Shown here in pieces: positions 52,638-62,000 of a DNA stretch of 64,000 nt (position 1 is the stretch's first letter; the number at the start of each line of letters is the position of its first letter). This stretch comes from an uncultured Anaerolineae bacterium. GTDB taxonomy: Bacteria > Chloroflexota > Anaerolineae > Anaerolineales > Villigracilaceae. The stretch is taken from NCBI GenBank assembly GCA_903875215.1, contig CAIQVH010000031.1, forward strand, positions 248,001 through 312,000, in the 5' to 3' direction. The notes beneath the pieces were generated by a model, which worked only from the letters and a program-made list of their open reading frames with translations, made no database searches and was not told where the DNA came from. Position numbers and translations under genes: made by a program.

Positions 52638-54218
52638 TCAGCCTCGCTTCCGGCGCGCGTACCAGGCTGAGAATCCGCCCGCAATGACCAGCAGTGGAAT
52701 TATGCACAGCGCCGCAAGCACAATCCCAACCAGCCCCAGCGTGCCGGGCGGATTGAAGGTGCGCAAATTCGAATCACGCGGCGTCAGACTGATGACGTTC
52801 TCGCGGTCGGCGGCCCAATCCACCGCATTGATCAAGATGTCGCCATTTCCTTGTTTGTAATACGGATCATACGGAAACTGGGCATTGCCAAACACGACCA
52901 GGCGGCTCTTGGTGGATGAATTTTCAGCCACGGCGGCCAGGGTCACGGGCCCGGCAAAATCCTGGGCCGGGTCAAAAGACACCTTGTTGCTGTCCACCGA
53001 CTGGAAATCGGTTTCACCCCAGGCTGCGCTGCCGGTAACCACCAGCGGAAGCACCGTCAGCCCGTCGATGGCGCTGAGTTGCAGAGAACGGGCGCGCGGA
53101 TAAAAGGAATTCACCCCGCGCATTTTCTCCGTGACCGGGTGCGAGGCGTAAGCCAGCGGATCCGCAACGGCAACCGAAGCCGGGTTGGCATTCGGGTCAA
53201 TCACCATGTCATTATCAACGGTGATGCCCCAGGCGGCCAAAAGCGGCGCCAGGGTATCCGGCGAATCGCCCAGCTTGTTCAAAATGGTGGGATCCACCAT
53301 CACGATCAAGGCGCCGCCGCTGCCGAGAAAGTCTTTCAGCTGGCTGATTTCACTCTTCGCCAGCGGGGTCTGCGGCCCGCCGAGAACCAGCACTTTGGCA
53401 TCTGCGGGGATTTTCCCCGCCGAAAGCAGGCTGAGTGATTTGACGGTGTAATTTTTCTTTTCCAGCGTGGTTTTAACGGAGCTGTAGGAAGAATCGCCCG
53501 GGGTATCAATGGCCGGCTCGCCATGCCCGGTGATGAAGTAGACGACCCGTTGCTCGGGGTTGATCAGACGCACCATGGCCGAGGTCAGGTCCTGCTCGGT
53601 GGGCATCACCACCTGTTCCTTATGGTCGCCCATCTGTAAAATGACGGTACCATCGCGTTCCACGCCATCGGCCTGGGCCGCCACCGGATTCAGTTCAGGG
53701 TCGGAGAATTCGTACGCGAACTTGCCATTGCTGTTCTGTTGTAAATTATCGAGCAACTTTGTCAGCGCATCGCGCGACATGCGCGAGGTGTAGTAGGCCT
53801 TGGCTGTCAGCGGTTCGGGCAGGCTGGCCAGCGTGCTGAGCGTTTCTGTCGCCAGGGTATTCTTTTGGCCTTCGGTCAGATCCCAGGTTTTGGGGTTTTG
53901 ATACGCCAGCAGGTTGATAAAAATCAGGATGCCGAAGAACGCCAGGAAGAGAATGACCGAATTGCTGCCATACTGCACCTGCCGGCCAACCAGGAATTTC
54001 CGGGCAGATTCTGGATCCAGAATGGCGCTGATGGCCAGCCCCAGAACGATGGCGCTGCCGGAAATCAGCAGGCCGCGCTCCATTAAAGTCGCATCCAGCG
54101 GAGCGATCACGCCGGCGCTGGAAATGCCGCGAACCAACAGAAAACCAGCCAGGCTCAGTAAAGCCAGCAGAGAAATCACCAGCCCCAGCGGGGCGAAACG
54201 GCGCGGATCAGTTTTCAT
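52638..54218 (-). CDS. GldG-like ABC transporter auxiliary membrane protein
   Basis: A 526-residue protein. N-terminal helices precede a large extracytoplasmic domain of the ABC_transp_aux family: TWDLTEGQKNTLATETLSTL, VYFITGHGEPAI, and KVLVLGGPQTPLAKSEISQLKDFL, with a C-terminal helix before ARRKRG. In Bacteroidota GldG is needed for gliding, but homologues are far more widespread and the exported substrate is unknown. ATG 54218 overlaps the permease stop (TAATG). Confidence 0.88.
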   Translation of the reverse strand: MKTDPRRFAPLGLVISLLALLSLAGFLLVRGISSAGVIAPLDATLMERGLLISGSAIVLGLAISAILDPESARKFLVGRQVQYGSNSVILFLAFFGILIFINLLAYQNPKTWDLTEGQKNTLATETLSTLASLPEPLTAKAYYTSRMSRDALTKLLDNLQQNSNGKFAYEFSDPELNPVAAQADGVERDGTVILQMGDHKEQVVMPTEQDLTSAMVRLINPEQRVVYFITGHGEPAIDTPGDSSYSSVKTTLEKKNYTVKSLSLLSAGKIPADAKVLVLGGPQTPLAKSEISQLKDFLGSGGALIVMVDPTILNKLGDSPDTLAPLLAAWGITVDNDMVIDPNANPASVAVADPLAYASHPVTEKMRGVNSFYPRARSLQLSAIDGLTVLPLVVTGSAAWGETDFQSVDSNKVSFDPAQDFAGPVTLAAVAENSSTKSRLVVFGNAQFPYDPYYKQGNGDILINAVDWAADRENVISLTPRDSNLRTFNPPGTLGLVGIVLAALCIIPLLVIAGGFSAWYARRKRG

Positions 54219-54961
54219 TAGCGCCACCTCCGCACTTCCACCGCCGTGGTGCCGATGAACAACCCCAGGCTGGTCAGACTTAAGAAATAAACCAGGCTGG
54301 AAAGCTTAAAGATGCCTTCGTTGAAATTGTTATAAAACTGCGAACTAAGATCCAGGTAGCTGAAAAATTCTCCGCCCACCGGCAGGATGCGCGCCGGGGC
54401 GCCGATCAGATACCAGATCACCACAAACACCGAAAGCGTGACAAAAAAAGCCGCAATCTGGTTGCTGAAAATGGCCGAAAAACCCACTCCCAGCGCCAGC
54501 AGGGCCGCCGCAGTCAGGATGATTCCCAGGTACCCGGAAAGCATCAACATTTGATCAATTCCTGGCACCACGATCTTATTCAGCAGGATCGGGAAAACCA
54601 GCGTCACCGCTACCATCATCAGGAAAAACAGGAAAACTCCCAGCCATTTCCCAATGATCAATTCAAAATCACGCACCGGGGCGGTCAGGAGCAATTCCAT
54701 CGTCCCCATCCGCACTTCATCCGCCACGAGGCGCATGGTCAGCGCTGGAATGGCCAGCAACAGCAGGAAGGCCATCGGCCCGGTCACAATTCGCGTATCG
54801 GGCGCTTCGCTGTAGCTGTAAGGATTGGAGGCATAGGCAAAAATATTCAGCACAAAAATCAGCCCGATGATGGAAAGGAACAGAAAAGCCACGGCATAGG
54901 CGATCGGGCTGGAAAAATAATTATCCAATTCACGCTTGGCAATCGTCCAAATGTTGCGCAT
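54218..54961 (-). CDS. ABC-2 type permease (GldF-like)
   Basis: A 247-residue six-helix permease. IAKRELDNYFSSPIAYAVAFLF at the N-terminus, DEVRMGTMELLLTAPVRDFELIIGKWLG in the cytoplasmic coupling region and PARILPVGGEFFSYLDLSSQFYNNF match the GldF group. It pairs with the ATPase gene three bases upstream and the GldG-like gene overlapping its stop. Confidence 0.88.
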   Translation of the reverse strand: MRNIWTIAKRELDNYFSSPIAYAVAFLFLSIIGLIFVLNIFAYASNPYSYSEAPDTRIVTGPMAFLLLLAIPALTMRLVADEVRMGTMELLLTAPVRDFELIIGKWLGVFLFFLMMVAVTLVFPILLNKIVVPGIDQMLMLSGYLGIILTAAALLALGVGFSAIFSNQIAAFFVTLSVFVVIWYLIGAPARILPVGGEFFSYLDLSSQFYNNFNEGIFKLSSLVYFLSLTSLGLFIGTTAVEVRRWR

Positions 54962-54964
54962 TGG

Positions 54965-55903
54965 TTATTCTCCTTCTCCTGCCAGCTCCGCCTCGTCGCG
55001 GGTCAGTTGCAGGAATATTTCTTCAAGACTCAGGTTGATCGAACGCATTTCCAACAAATCGCTATTCGACTGGATCACCAACCGCGCCACTTCGGGGCGC
55101 AAATCATTGCCCGGAGCAAACTGGAATTCCAGCAACCCTTCGGAGATCCCTTGCACAGTCTGGATGCCCTTCATCTGGCTGATTTTCTGCACTAGATCAG
55201 CCGTCTCGCCCCGAACTCGCAGCTGCACCCGTTCCGCACCCGTCAGGCGGGATTGCAGGTTCTCGGGCGTATCCTCCACGACGATTTTTCCCTTGTTGAT
55301 GATCAAAATCCGGTCACACAACTGCTGCGCCTCCGACAGAATGTGGGTAGAAAGCAGCACCGTGCGCTCCTGGCCCACCTCGCGGATGACGTTGCGCACT
55401 TCAATGATCTGGGCGGGATCCAGCCCAATCGTCGGCTCGTCGAGAATCAGCACTTCCGGCTTGTGGAGCAGCGCCTGGGCTAGACCTACCCGCTGGCGCA
55501 TGCCCTTCGACAGGTTGCCGATATATCCTTCAGCGCGATCAATCAACCCGACCTGTTCCAGCGTTTCAGCCACGGCGTCTTCGGCGTTGGGCAGGTGACG
55601 CAGATCAGACATGAATTTGAGATAATCAAAAACCGTCATGTCGGTGTACAGCGGAACGGTTTCGGGCAGGTAGCCCACCCGCTTGCGGACATTTAATGAA
55701 TCAGCGACGACATCATACCCGGCAATGGTGGCAGTGCCGCTGCTGGGGGGCATGTAGCCCGTCAGGATGCGCATGGTGGTGGTTTTCCCGGCGCCATTCG
55801 GGCCCAGAAAGCCCAGGATTTCTCCCTGGCGGGCTTCAAAGCTCAAGTTGTCAATGGCGCGGCGGGAGCCAAAGTTTTTAGTCAATTCTTCAACGCGAAT
55901 CAT
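54965..55903 (-). CDS. ABC transporter ATP-binding protein (GldA-like)
   Basis: A 312-residue ATPase: Walker A GPNGAGKTTT, Q-loop YLPETVPLY, signature LSKGMRQRVGLAQAL, Walker B VLILDEPTIGLDP and the H-loop in LLSTHILSEAQQL. A C-terminal extension of about 90 residues is typical of ABC-2 exporters. AAGGAGATTGA precedes ATG 55903. It heads the ATPase-permease-GldG-DUF4340 operon. Confidence 0.93.
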   Translation of the reverse strand: MIRVEELTKNFGSRRAIDNLSFEARQGEILGFLGPNGAGKTTTMRILTGYMPPSSGTATIAGYDVVADSLNVRKRVGYLPETVPLYTDMTVFDYLKFMSDLRHLPNAEDAVAETLEQVGLIDRAEGYIGNLSKGMRQRVGLAQALLHKPEVLILDEPTIGLDPAQIIEVRNVIREVGQERTVLLSTHILSEAQQLCDRILIINKGKIVVEDTPENLQSRLTGAERVQLRVRGETADLVQKISQMKGIQTVQGISEGLLEFQFAPGNDLRPEVARLVIQSNSDLLEMRSINLSLEEIFLQLTRDEAELAGEGE

Positions 55904-55991
55904 TCAATCTCCTTGATTTGGGAAATTGGCGAAACAAAAGGCACAGCAGCCAGAGGCGGCGGTGCCAGTGATTAACGGGGAACCGGTTATT

Positions 55992-56021
55992 ACTATACAA
56001 TAATTTTTAGGGGAAAGTCAA
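55992..56021 (-). promoter_or_regulatory. Sigma-70 promoter of the Gld-type ABC operon
   Basis: On the minus strand TTGACT (56021-56016), an 18-base spacer and TATAGT (55997-55992), about 88 bases before the ATPase start. Confidence 0.55.
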
Positions 56022-56066
56022 GCACCTTCCACAACTCTAATATAAATTTAATGAAAGTTGGGTGGG

Positions 56067-57218
56067 CTAAAACAGGGACAATTGCCAGGCGACCCGCCGG
56101 CCATCCAGTAATACAAACGGCGCGGCGCGTTCGGCGGAAATGCCCAGTTTTTTCAAGGCCGATAAATCGCGCAGTTTGGACTGGCGGCGGGCCTGCAAAA
56201 TGGCCTCGACGCCTTTCAGCCCGATGCCGGGAATACGCAGCAGGTCATGCCGGCTGGCGTGGTTAATTTCGAGCGGAGTCTCGCCCAGGTTGGCCTGCGC
56301 CCAGGCCAGCTTGGGATCGGTGGGCAGCGGCAGGTTGCCCGGGCCAGTGAAGGGCAGCTCTTCCAGGTCGAAGCCGTAATCGCGCAGCAGAAAGGAGGCC
56401 TGGTAGAGGCGGTGTTCGCGCAGCGGGTCAACAGCGGCTTTGTTTTCGAGCGGGGTATCGGGAATGGGTTGAAAGGCGGAGAAGTAGGCGCGTTTCAGGC
56501 CGACGTTGCGATTCAGCCACTGGGTGGTGGTCAGCAGTTCCAGGTCGCTTTCATCTGCGCCGCCGGCGACGAACTGGGTGACCGAGGAGGGCCAGCGCCC
56601 ATTCCAGGCGCTGCCGGGCGGCTGGCTGCGGCGAATCTCTTCGACCCAGCGCAGCGGGCGCAGCAGTTCTTCCAGAAAGACTTTATGCGGAGCCAGCCGG
56701 GCCAGCCGTTGGGTGTTGGGCGCTTCGAGATTGATCGAAACCCGGTCGGCCAGCTGCATGGCGCGCAGCACCTGATCTTTTTCGGCGCCGGGCATGATCT
56801 TCAGGTGGATGTAGCCGCGGAAAGCGAGGCGATGCCGCAGGATATCGGCGGTGTCGAGCAGTTGATCCTGGGTGCGGATTCCGCCGCCAGCCACGCCGCT
56901 GCTCAGGAAAATCCCTTCGGCGGCGCCGCTTTGCGACAGGCTGAAAAATAGGCGCGCAAATTCCTCGGGCCTGAAGGTGGCGCGGCGGAAATCGCGCCCG
57001 GCCCGGAAAGGGCAGTAGAAACAGTCGCGTTCACAGGCCGAGGTAAGCAGAGTTTTTAACAGCTGGATCTGGCCGCCGGGCATCTGTGCCGGCTGGACGA
57101 CCAGCCCTGCGGGGCAGGCGGCATGTGCAGCCGGCCGGGTTGCGCTGGCAGAGCGTTCTTCGGCGGGTTCCAGTGTCATCTGGTGAGAGAGCAGTTTCAG
57201 GCGGGCGAGAGCATCCAT
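56067..57218 (-). CDS. Radical SAM protein with C-terminal helix-hairpin-helix domain
   Basis: A 383-residue protein. SACERDCFYCPF supplies the CxxxCxxC motif for the 4Fe-4S cluster, followed by SSGVAGGGIRTQD and IHLKIMPGAE typical of the 'putative DNA modification/repair radical SAM' group. The C-terminus has HASRHDLLRIPGIGLKGVEAILQARR, a helix-hairpin-helix DNA-binding unit. That group usually has a uracil-DNA-glycosylase-like partner gene next to it; none is seen here. The start follows a leaderless consensus promoter. Confidence 0.85.
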   Translation of the reverse strand: MDALARLKLLSHQMTLEPAEERSASATRPAAHAACPAGLVVQPAQMPGGQIQLLKTLLTSACERDCFYCPFRAGRDFRRATFRPEEFARLFFSLSQSGAAEGIFLSSGVAGGGIRTQDQLLDTADILRHRLAFRGYIHLKIMPGAEKDQVLRAMQLADRVSINLEAPNTQRLARLAPHKVFLEELLRPLRWVEEIRRSQPPGSAWNGRWPSSVTQFVAGGADESDLELLTTTQWLNRNVGLKRAYFSAFQPIPDTPLENKAAVDPLREHRLYQASFLLRDYGFDLEELPFTGPGNLPLPTDPKLAWAQANLGETPLEINHASRHDLLRIPGIGLKGVEAILQARRQSKLRDLSALKKLGISAERAAPFVLLDGRRVAWQLSLF

Positions 57219-57252
57219 AACTCTATTATAGAACGTATGTTTTATTTGTCAA
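57219..57252 (-). promoter_or_regulatory. Consensus promoter TTGACA-16-TATAAT, six bases before ATG
   Basis: On the minus strand TTGACA (57252-57247), 16 bases, TATAAT (57230-57225), six bases, then ATG at 57218. Both boxes are perfect, and the start codon falls at the predicted +1. Confidence 0.8.
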
Positions 57253-57991
57253 CCGCTTGATTCCGGGTTCGAACAGGTATAATAGGGCGAGATTTCCAAT
57301 GCTGGTTGAATTGCCATAACGAGTTTCTTGGGGCTGTCTGCCGCCGCAGAATGTCGGGACGAGGACGGCGGGGCAGGGGAGGGATGATGTCGAACAGGCG
57401 AGCGATTTCCATTTGAAAAAATGGGAATGCTCGATTACGCGGAACGACATCGGAATGCAGCCAAATAGGATGCCGGATCAACCGGGTGGGGCAGGGGGGG
57501 CGGGCAGGCTGAAATCAGCAGGCGCTGGCTGCAGGCAAGCAGCCAGGAAAGAACCCGTGAGTTTTCCCGCCGCCATTCGGTTTGCTCCTTCCCCTGCGCC
57601 TTTGCGCCTGGCTCGGCGGCGGGGCGGGGGGTTTGTTTTTTGGGCGGGAAAGGGTATAATTGAATTATGGTTAACTTAAGTATCATTAACAGAAGCATAA
57701 ATCAGTGCCCAAAGCTGGGCACCAAACCTGCCCCGCCGGGGCTGTAACACGCCGGCCTGAGCGGGATATGGCGCGGCTGGAAAAATCCGCGCCATGGACG
57801 CAAGCGGGCTGCGCGCTCCCGGCGCCATTCCAGCGCCAGGCACTCCCCGTCCACTTTTTGCGCCGCACAAGCCCGCTCCAGCGCCTGAGGCGCGCCGCCG
57901 CTTCTGGAACCAAAAAAGCGCTTCGCGCCTCGTTTTTGTCATGTATTTATACGAAGTTGTCTGACAATCCCCTACCCTGAGGAGTGCGCTT
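57253..57991. other. 739-bp gene-poor region with promoter-like boxes and hairpins
   Basis: No convincing protein-coding frame was found; open frames here are short, GC-biased and have no recognisable product. It contains TTGATT-15-TATAAT (57257-57283), another TATAAT (57655-57660) with an ATG six bases later that opens only 26 codons, and a hairpin CTGGCTGC/GCAGCCAG (57525-57546). Composition is strongly GC-rich with G-runs around 57481-57515. An untranslated RNA or a recombination region is possible, but neither RNase P, tmRNA nor 6S RNA could be recognised. Confidence 0.4.
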
Positions 57992-59017
57992 ATGGAAACC
58001 GAACTGACCATCCAGGCCGCGCTTGACCAGTTTCTCGAAAACGTCAAGCTGGCGCGCAGCAAGAATACCTACGAAACCTATCGCTTTGCCATGCAAGCCT
58101 TTACCCACCTGCTGGCCGATAACAAAATCGATGCGCAGAGCGCGCCGCTTAGCCAGTTAAGCGAGGACATGCTCGCCTGGTTCGCGGCCTGGCTGAAAGA
58201 TCACTCCACGGCCACCGAGCAGTTATATCTGCAGGCCACGGTCGGGTTTTATGAATTCCTGGCGGCCGGGCGGCTGCACTCCCCCAACCTGCCGCGCCTG
58301 CGCCTGTTGCTGCGCCAGCGCGCGCGCAAAAGCGGGCAAAGACTGCCACAGTTCCCGCGCGAAGCGATTGAAAAGGTGCTGGCATACCTGTCCGCCCTGC
58401 CCCTCCCCACTGAAAGCGTCCCGCCCGAAGATGGACACAAAACCGGCCCGGAAGCTGCTTCCGATTCGGAAAGATTGCGTCTGCTACGCGACCGGGCCTT
58501 TTTAATCACCCTGGCGGATACCGGCTTGCGCGTGCACGAGGCCTGCGCCCTGCGGCGCGGGTCGCTGGACTGGAACGAGGGCCGCGCCATGATCATCGGC
58601 AAGGGCGATAAACAGGCCGTGATCCGCTTTTCGCGGCGCGCGCTGGCGGCGCTGCAGGAGTATCTCTCGTCGCGCGGCAAACTGGATGGCGCGGCGGGCA
58701 AGCCACTCGCGGCGCTGCCGCTCTTTGCGCGGCACGATAAAGGCGCCGGGAAAAAGGTCAAGGCCATCACCACCGCCACCGGGCGAAACATCGTCGCCGA
58801 GCGGGTGCGGCAGGCGCTGGGCGAGGAGGCGGAAGGCAAGATCACGCCCCATTCCTTCCGCCACTACTTTGTAACCACCGTCCTGCGCGCCTCGGGCAAT
58901 CTCAAGCTGGCGCAGGAGCTGGCCCGCCATGCCAATATCGCCGTGACGCAGCGCTACGCCCATCTTTCAGATGATGAACTCGATCAGGGCTATCACAAAA
59001 TATTTGAGCAGGAGTAG
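57992..59017 (+). CDS. Tyrosine recombinase (XerC/XerD-like)
   Basis: A 341-residue recombinase. An N-terminal SAM-like domain (ALDQFLENVKLARSKNTYETYRFAM) precedes a catalytic domain with Arg in TGLRVHEAC, Lys in IGKGDKQAVIRF, His-x-x-Arg in HSFRHYFV, His in ARHANI and the nucleophile Tyr in VTQRYAHL. GAGGAG precedes ATG 57992. No flanking repeats, excisionase or cargo genes are visible, so chromosome dimer resolution is at least as likely as a mobile-element role. Confidence 0.85.
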   Translation: METELTIQAALDQFLENVKLARSKNTYETYRFAMQAFTHLLADNKIDAQSAPLSQLSEDMLAWFAAWLKDHSTATEQLYLQATVGFYEFLAAGRLHSPNLPRLRLLLRQRARKSGQRLPQFPREAIEKVLAYLSALPLPTESVPPEDGHKTGPEAASDSERLRLLRDRAFLITLADTGLRVHEACALRRGSLDWNEGRAMIIGKGDKQAVIRFSRRALAALQEYLSSRGKLDGAAGKPLAALPLFARHDKGAGKKVKAITTATGRNIVAERVRQALGEEAEGKITPHSFRHYFVTTVLRASGNLKLAQELARHANIAVTQRYAHLSDDELDQGYHKIFEQE

Positions 59018-59020
59018 GGG

Positions 59021-62000
59021 CTATTCGAGCAGGCGGTGATTGATTTCCTGCACCTCGGTCGGGTAGCGCAGCAAATCTTCGCGCAGACGGTCAATCTCGT
59101 TGCCGTAGCGCAGGCGGCGCGCCAGGAAGGCAAATTCTTCGCCGCCAAATGCCGGGACGGTGGTGTCTTTTGAGTTGCCGCGCACCACGCGCAGCGAATC
59201 AATCAACCAGCGCAGAAACGTGTGCGCTTTGCGCAGGCTGGTGTAATCCGCTTCGGCCAGCACGCCAGCCTGAAAGAGGCGCGCCATGGCCTCGCGCAGA
59301 TTGGTGACGCGCAGCGCCGGATCCTGCGCGCCATGGTTGATCTGCAAGCCCTGAATGAGATATTCCACATCCACCAGGCCGCCGGGGCTGTATTTGGCGT
59401 TGAAAGTGCCGCCTGTCACCAGGTGGCGCACCTGGCGCTCGCGCATGGCGCGCATGGCGGTCACATCAAAGGGGCCGCCGCCGTAGGCGAATTCATCGCG
59501 CAGGCGGCAAAGCTCCGCGCCCAGCGCGGCATCACCCGCAATCGGGCGCAGTTTCACCAGGGCCTGGCGTTCATAGGCCCAGGCCGGCCCAGCAGGCATG
59601 TAATAGCGGCGAAAGGCCTCCAGCGTTACGGCCAGGCTGCCGGTTTTGCCATACGGGCGCAGCTGCAAATCGATCTGGAAAATCCCTTCCTGGCGGGCCT
59701 GCACCGTGGAAACCAGCGCCTGGACGAGTTTTTCAAAATAATCGCCCGTGGGGATCACTTCGGGGCCGCTGGTTTGACCTTTCCCGGCATAAACCAGCAT
59801 CAATTCGATATCAGAAGCGAATCCCAGCTCGCGCCCGCCACATTTTCCCAGGGCCAGGACCGCCACCGGGCAGGATTCCCCGCTCTCAAGCCGTGGCGCG
59901 CCGTACCGGGCAGTCAACCCGGCCAGGCATTGTTCCAGCGTGGCAACGATGACCGTCTCAGCCAGATCGGTCAGCTCGACGGCAAACTCCCAGAATTCCT
60001 CCGTCAACCCCAAAATGTGACGCATATCAATGCGGAACAATTCGCGGTCTTTATAAGCATTCAACGCCGCCCGCCAGTTGGGATACTCCAGCCCGCCGAC
60101 CGTGCAAGTGCTGAGCGCCTGGGCCAGTTCGGCATCCAGCATGGCGCGCGGCTTGGCGGCGGCAAGCGCATCCACATCACGCACCACCGGGAAGAGATTG
60201 GCATATTGCATGCGCAAAAAATCATCCCACAGGAAATCCCCCACGCCGAGCACGCGCGCCAGCGCCTTGAGCACCTCCGAGCGCTCAAGCGAGGCAATTT
60301 CATCTGGCCAGTTGGGACGCTGGAAGAGTTGCACCAAAAATTCGCGGAAATGCAACAGGGCAATTTCGGGGTTGGGAGAGTTGGGCAGCAAGTGAGTAAA
60401 GTGCTTGATCAGCACGATCGCGGCGCGTAATTCGCGTTGTTTTTCCGGGGCCTCGATCTTGCGGCCAGCGGCATCTGTGACGTGCAGCAGGTCGAGGGCG
60501 CGGCTGCCGACCGAGCGGACGATCATGCGGGCGATGTTGGTGCGGGTAAATGCCAGGGCGTTGGTAAATTCATATAAGAAGCCCACCGTATCCGGGGCGT
60601 TAATGCGCAGGACGGTGTAGCGCTCGGAAACGGTATTATCGATTTCGATGTCAATGGGCAGGAGCGGGGAAAGTCTTCCCGGAACGGTTTGGAAGGCTGC
60701 GCCCACCCGCTTGGCCAGCTGGCCGCGGGCTTCGCGGCGCTGGCCGGAATGGAACAGGCCGAGCAGGTGGTAGAGGTCCTGGGTGTAGGAATCCCAAATC
60801 CCGGCGCCGGGCGGCTCGAAGAAGACGGATTTGACGGTGAACACATCCACGATTTTTGGGCGCATGTCGGGGGAGGCAGCCGGCTGGGTCGCTGAAGAGG
60901 CTCGCATACGACTGCCGGGCCGGCGGGGAGATCGAATTGCGGCGGTGGCCTGCGGGGCGATCAGGGTGCGGGTGCTTGAATTGAGCGGTTCGTAGGTGAA
61001 AACATAGCCATCCAGAATATTAAAGCCGTGGACGAAAAACAAGCCGCAGATGATGGAAAGTTCACCCGGATAGTCGTAGCCGACCACCGTCACGCGCCAG
61101 GTGGCTTCATCCAGGGCGACGGCCTGCACCACGGCTGGAACGCTTTCGCTCAGCTTTTGGGCCAATTCGGCATGCTGCTGAATGTCCTGTGGTGAAAATA
61201 CCTCGCTGTACGAGGCGTCCATGCGGGCCAGGTGCTGGCTGACCATCGGGGAAGGTTCGCTGTGCGCCGACTCTGGTTCGGATGGGGCGCTTTCTGCCGG
61301 GCTGACGTGCTTCAGGTACACGGCGCGGATGGCCTGGCAATGTTCTTGGTAGCGCTCGATAAAGGCCTCGCCGCTGGCAAATCCCAGGCGGCGGGCCAGG
61401 ATGGTGATGGCGGAGCGCTCGGAGGGCAGGGTGTAGGTCTGGCGGTAATCCATCATCTGCAGGTAGTGTTCGATGGTGCGCAGAAAAATGTACCCATCGG
61501 TCAAGATGCGCGCTTCCGCCGAGGTCAGCAGGCCGGCAGCGCGCAGGCGCGGCAGGGCTTTCAGCGTGGCGCGGGTGCGGATTTGCGGGTACTGGCTGAC
61601 GTAGGCCAGCTGGAGATACTGGACGACAAATTCGACATCACGAATAGACCCGACGCCGAGCTTGACTTCGCCCCAGCTGCGGCCTTTTTCGCGCAAAAAT
61701 TCTTCGGTGCGCTGTTTCATGGCAAACACCCCGGCGCGGATTTCTTCGGGCGGCAGGCCAAAGATGTACGGCTGGGCAGCCTCGCGCAATTGCTCACCGA
61801 GAAGCAGATCGCCGGCAATGGGCCGGACTTTGAGCAGGGCTTGTTTTTCCCAGGGGCGGGCGTTCTTCTCCAGGTATTTCAGGTAACCGGCCAGAGTGGG
61901 GACGAGCGCGCCGTCTTTACCCCAGGGGCGCAGCCGCATATCCACGCGATACAGAAACCCCTGGGGCGTGGTGTAGGCCAGGTGGTCGATCAGTTTTTGG

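Noticed and set aside
57262-57277. tRNA T-loop-like GGTTCGAAC
   Set aside because: The flanking bases do not form a T-stem and no acceptor, D or anticodon arms can be built around it.
57667-57747. 26-codon frame opening six bases after a TATAAT
   Set aside because: Too short, with no recognisable product; only the promoter-like box is noted.
57947-57963. loxP-like half site TATACGAAGTTGT just before the tyrosine recombinase
   Set aside because: It matches one loxP arm at 12 of 13 bases, but the opposite arm is absent at the required distance, so no recombination site is supported.
57413-58062. Overlapping open frames on both strands in the gene-poor region
   Set aside because: They are Arg/Pro/Gly-rich products of GC-rich DNA, lack ribosome sites, and overlap each other and the recombinase gene.
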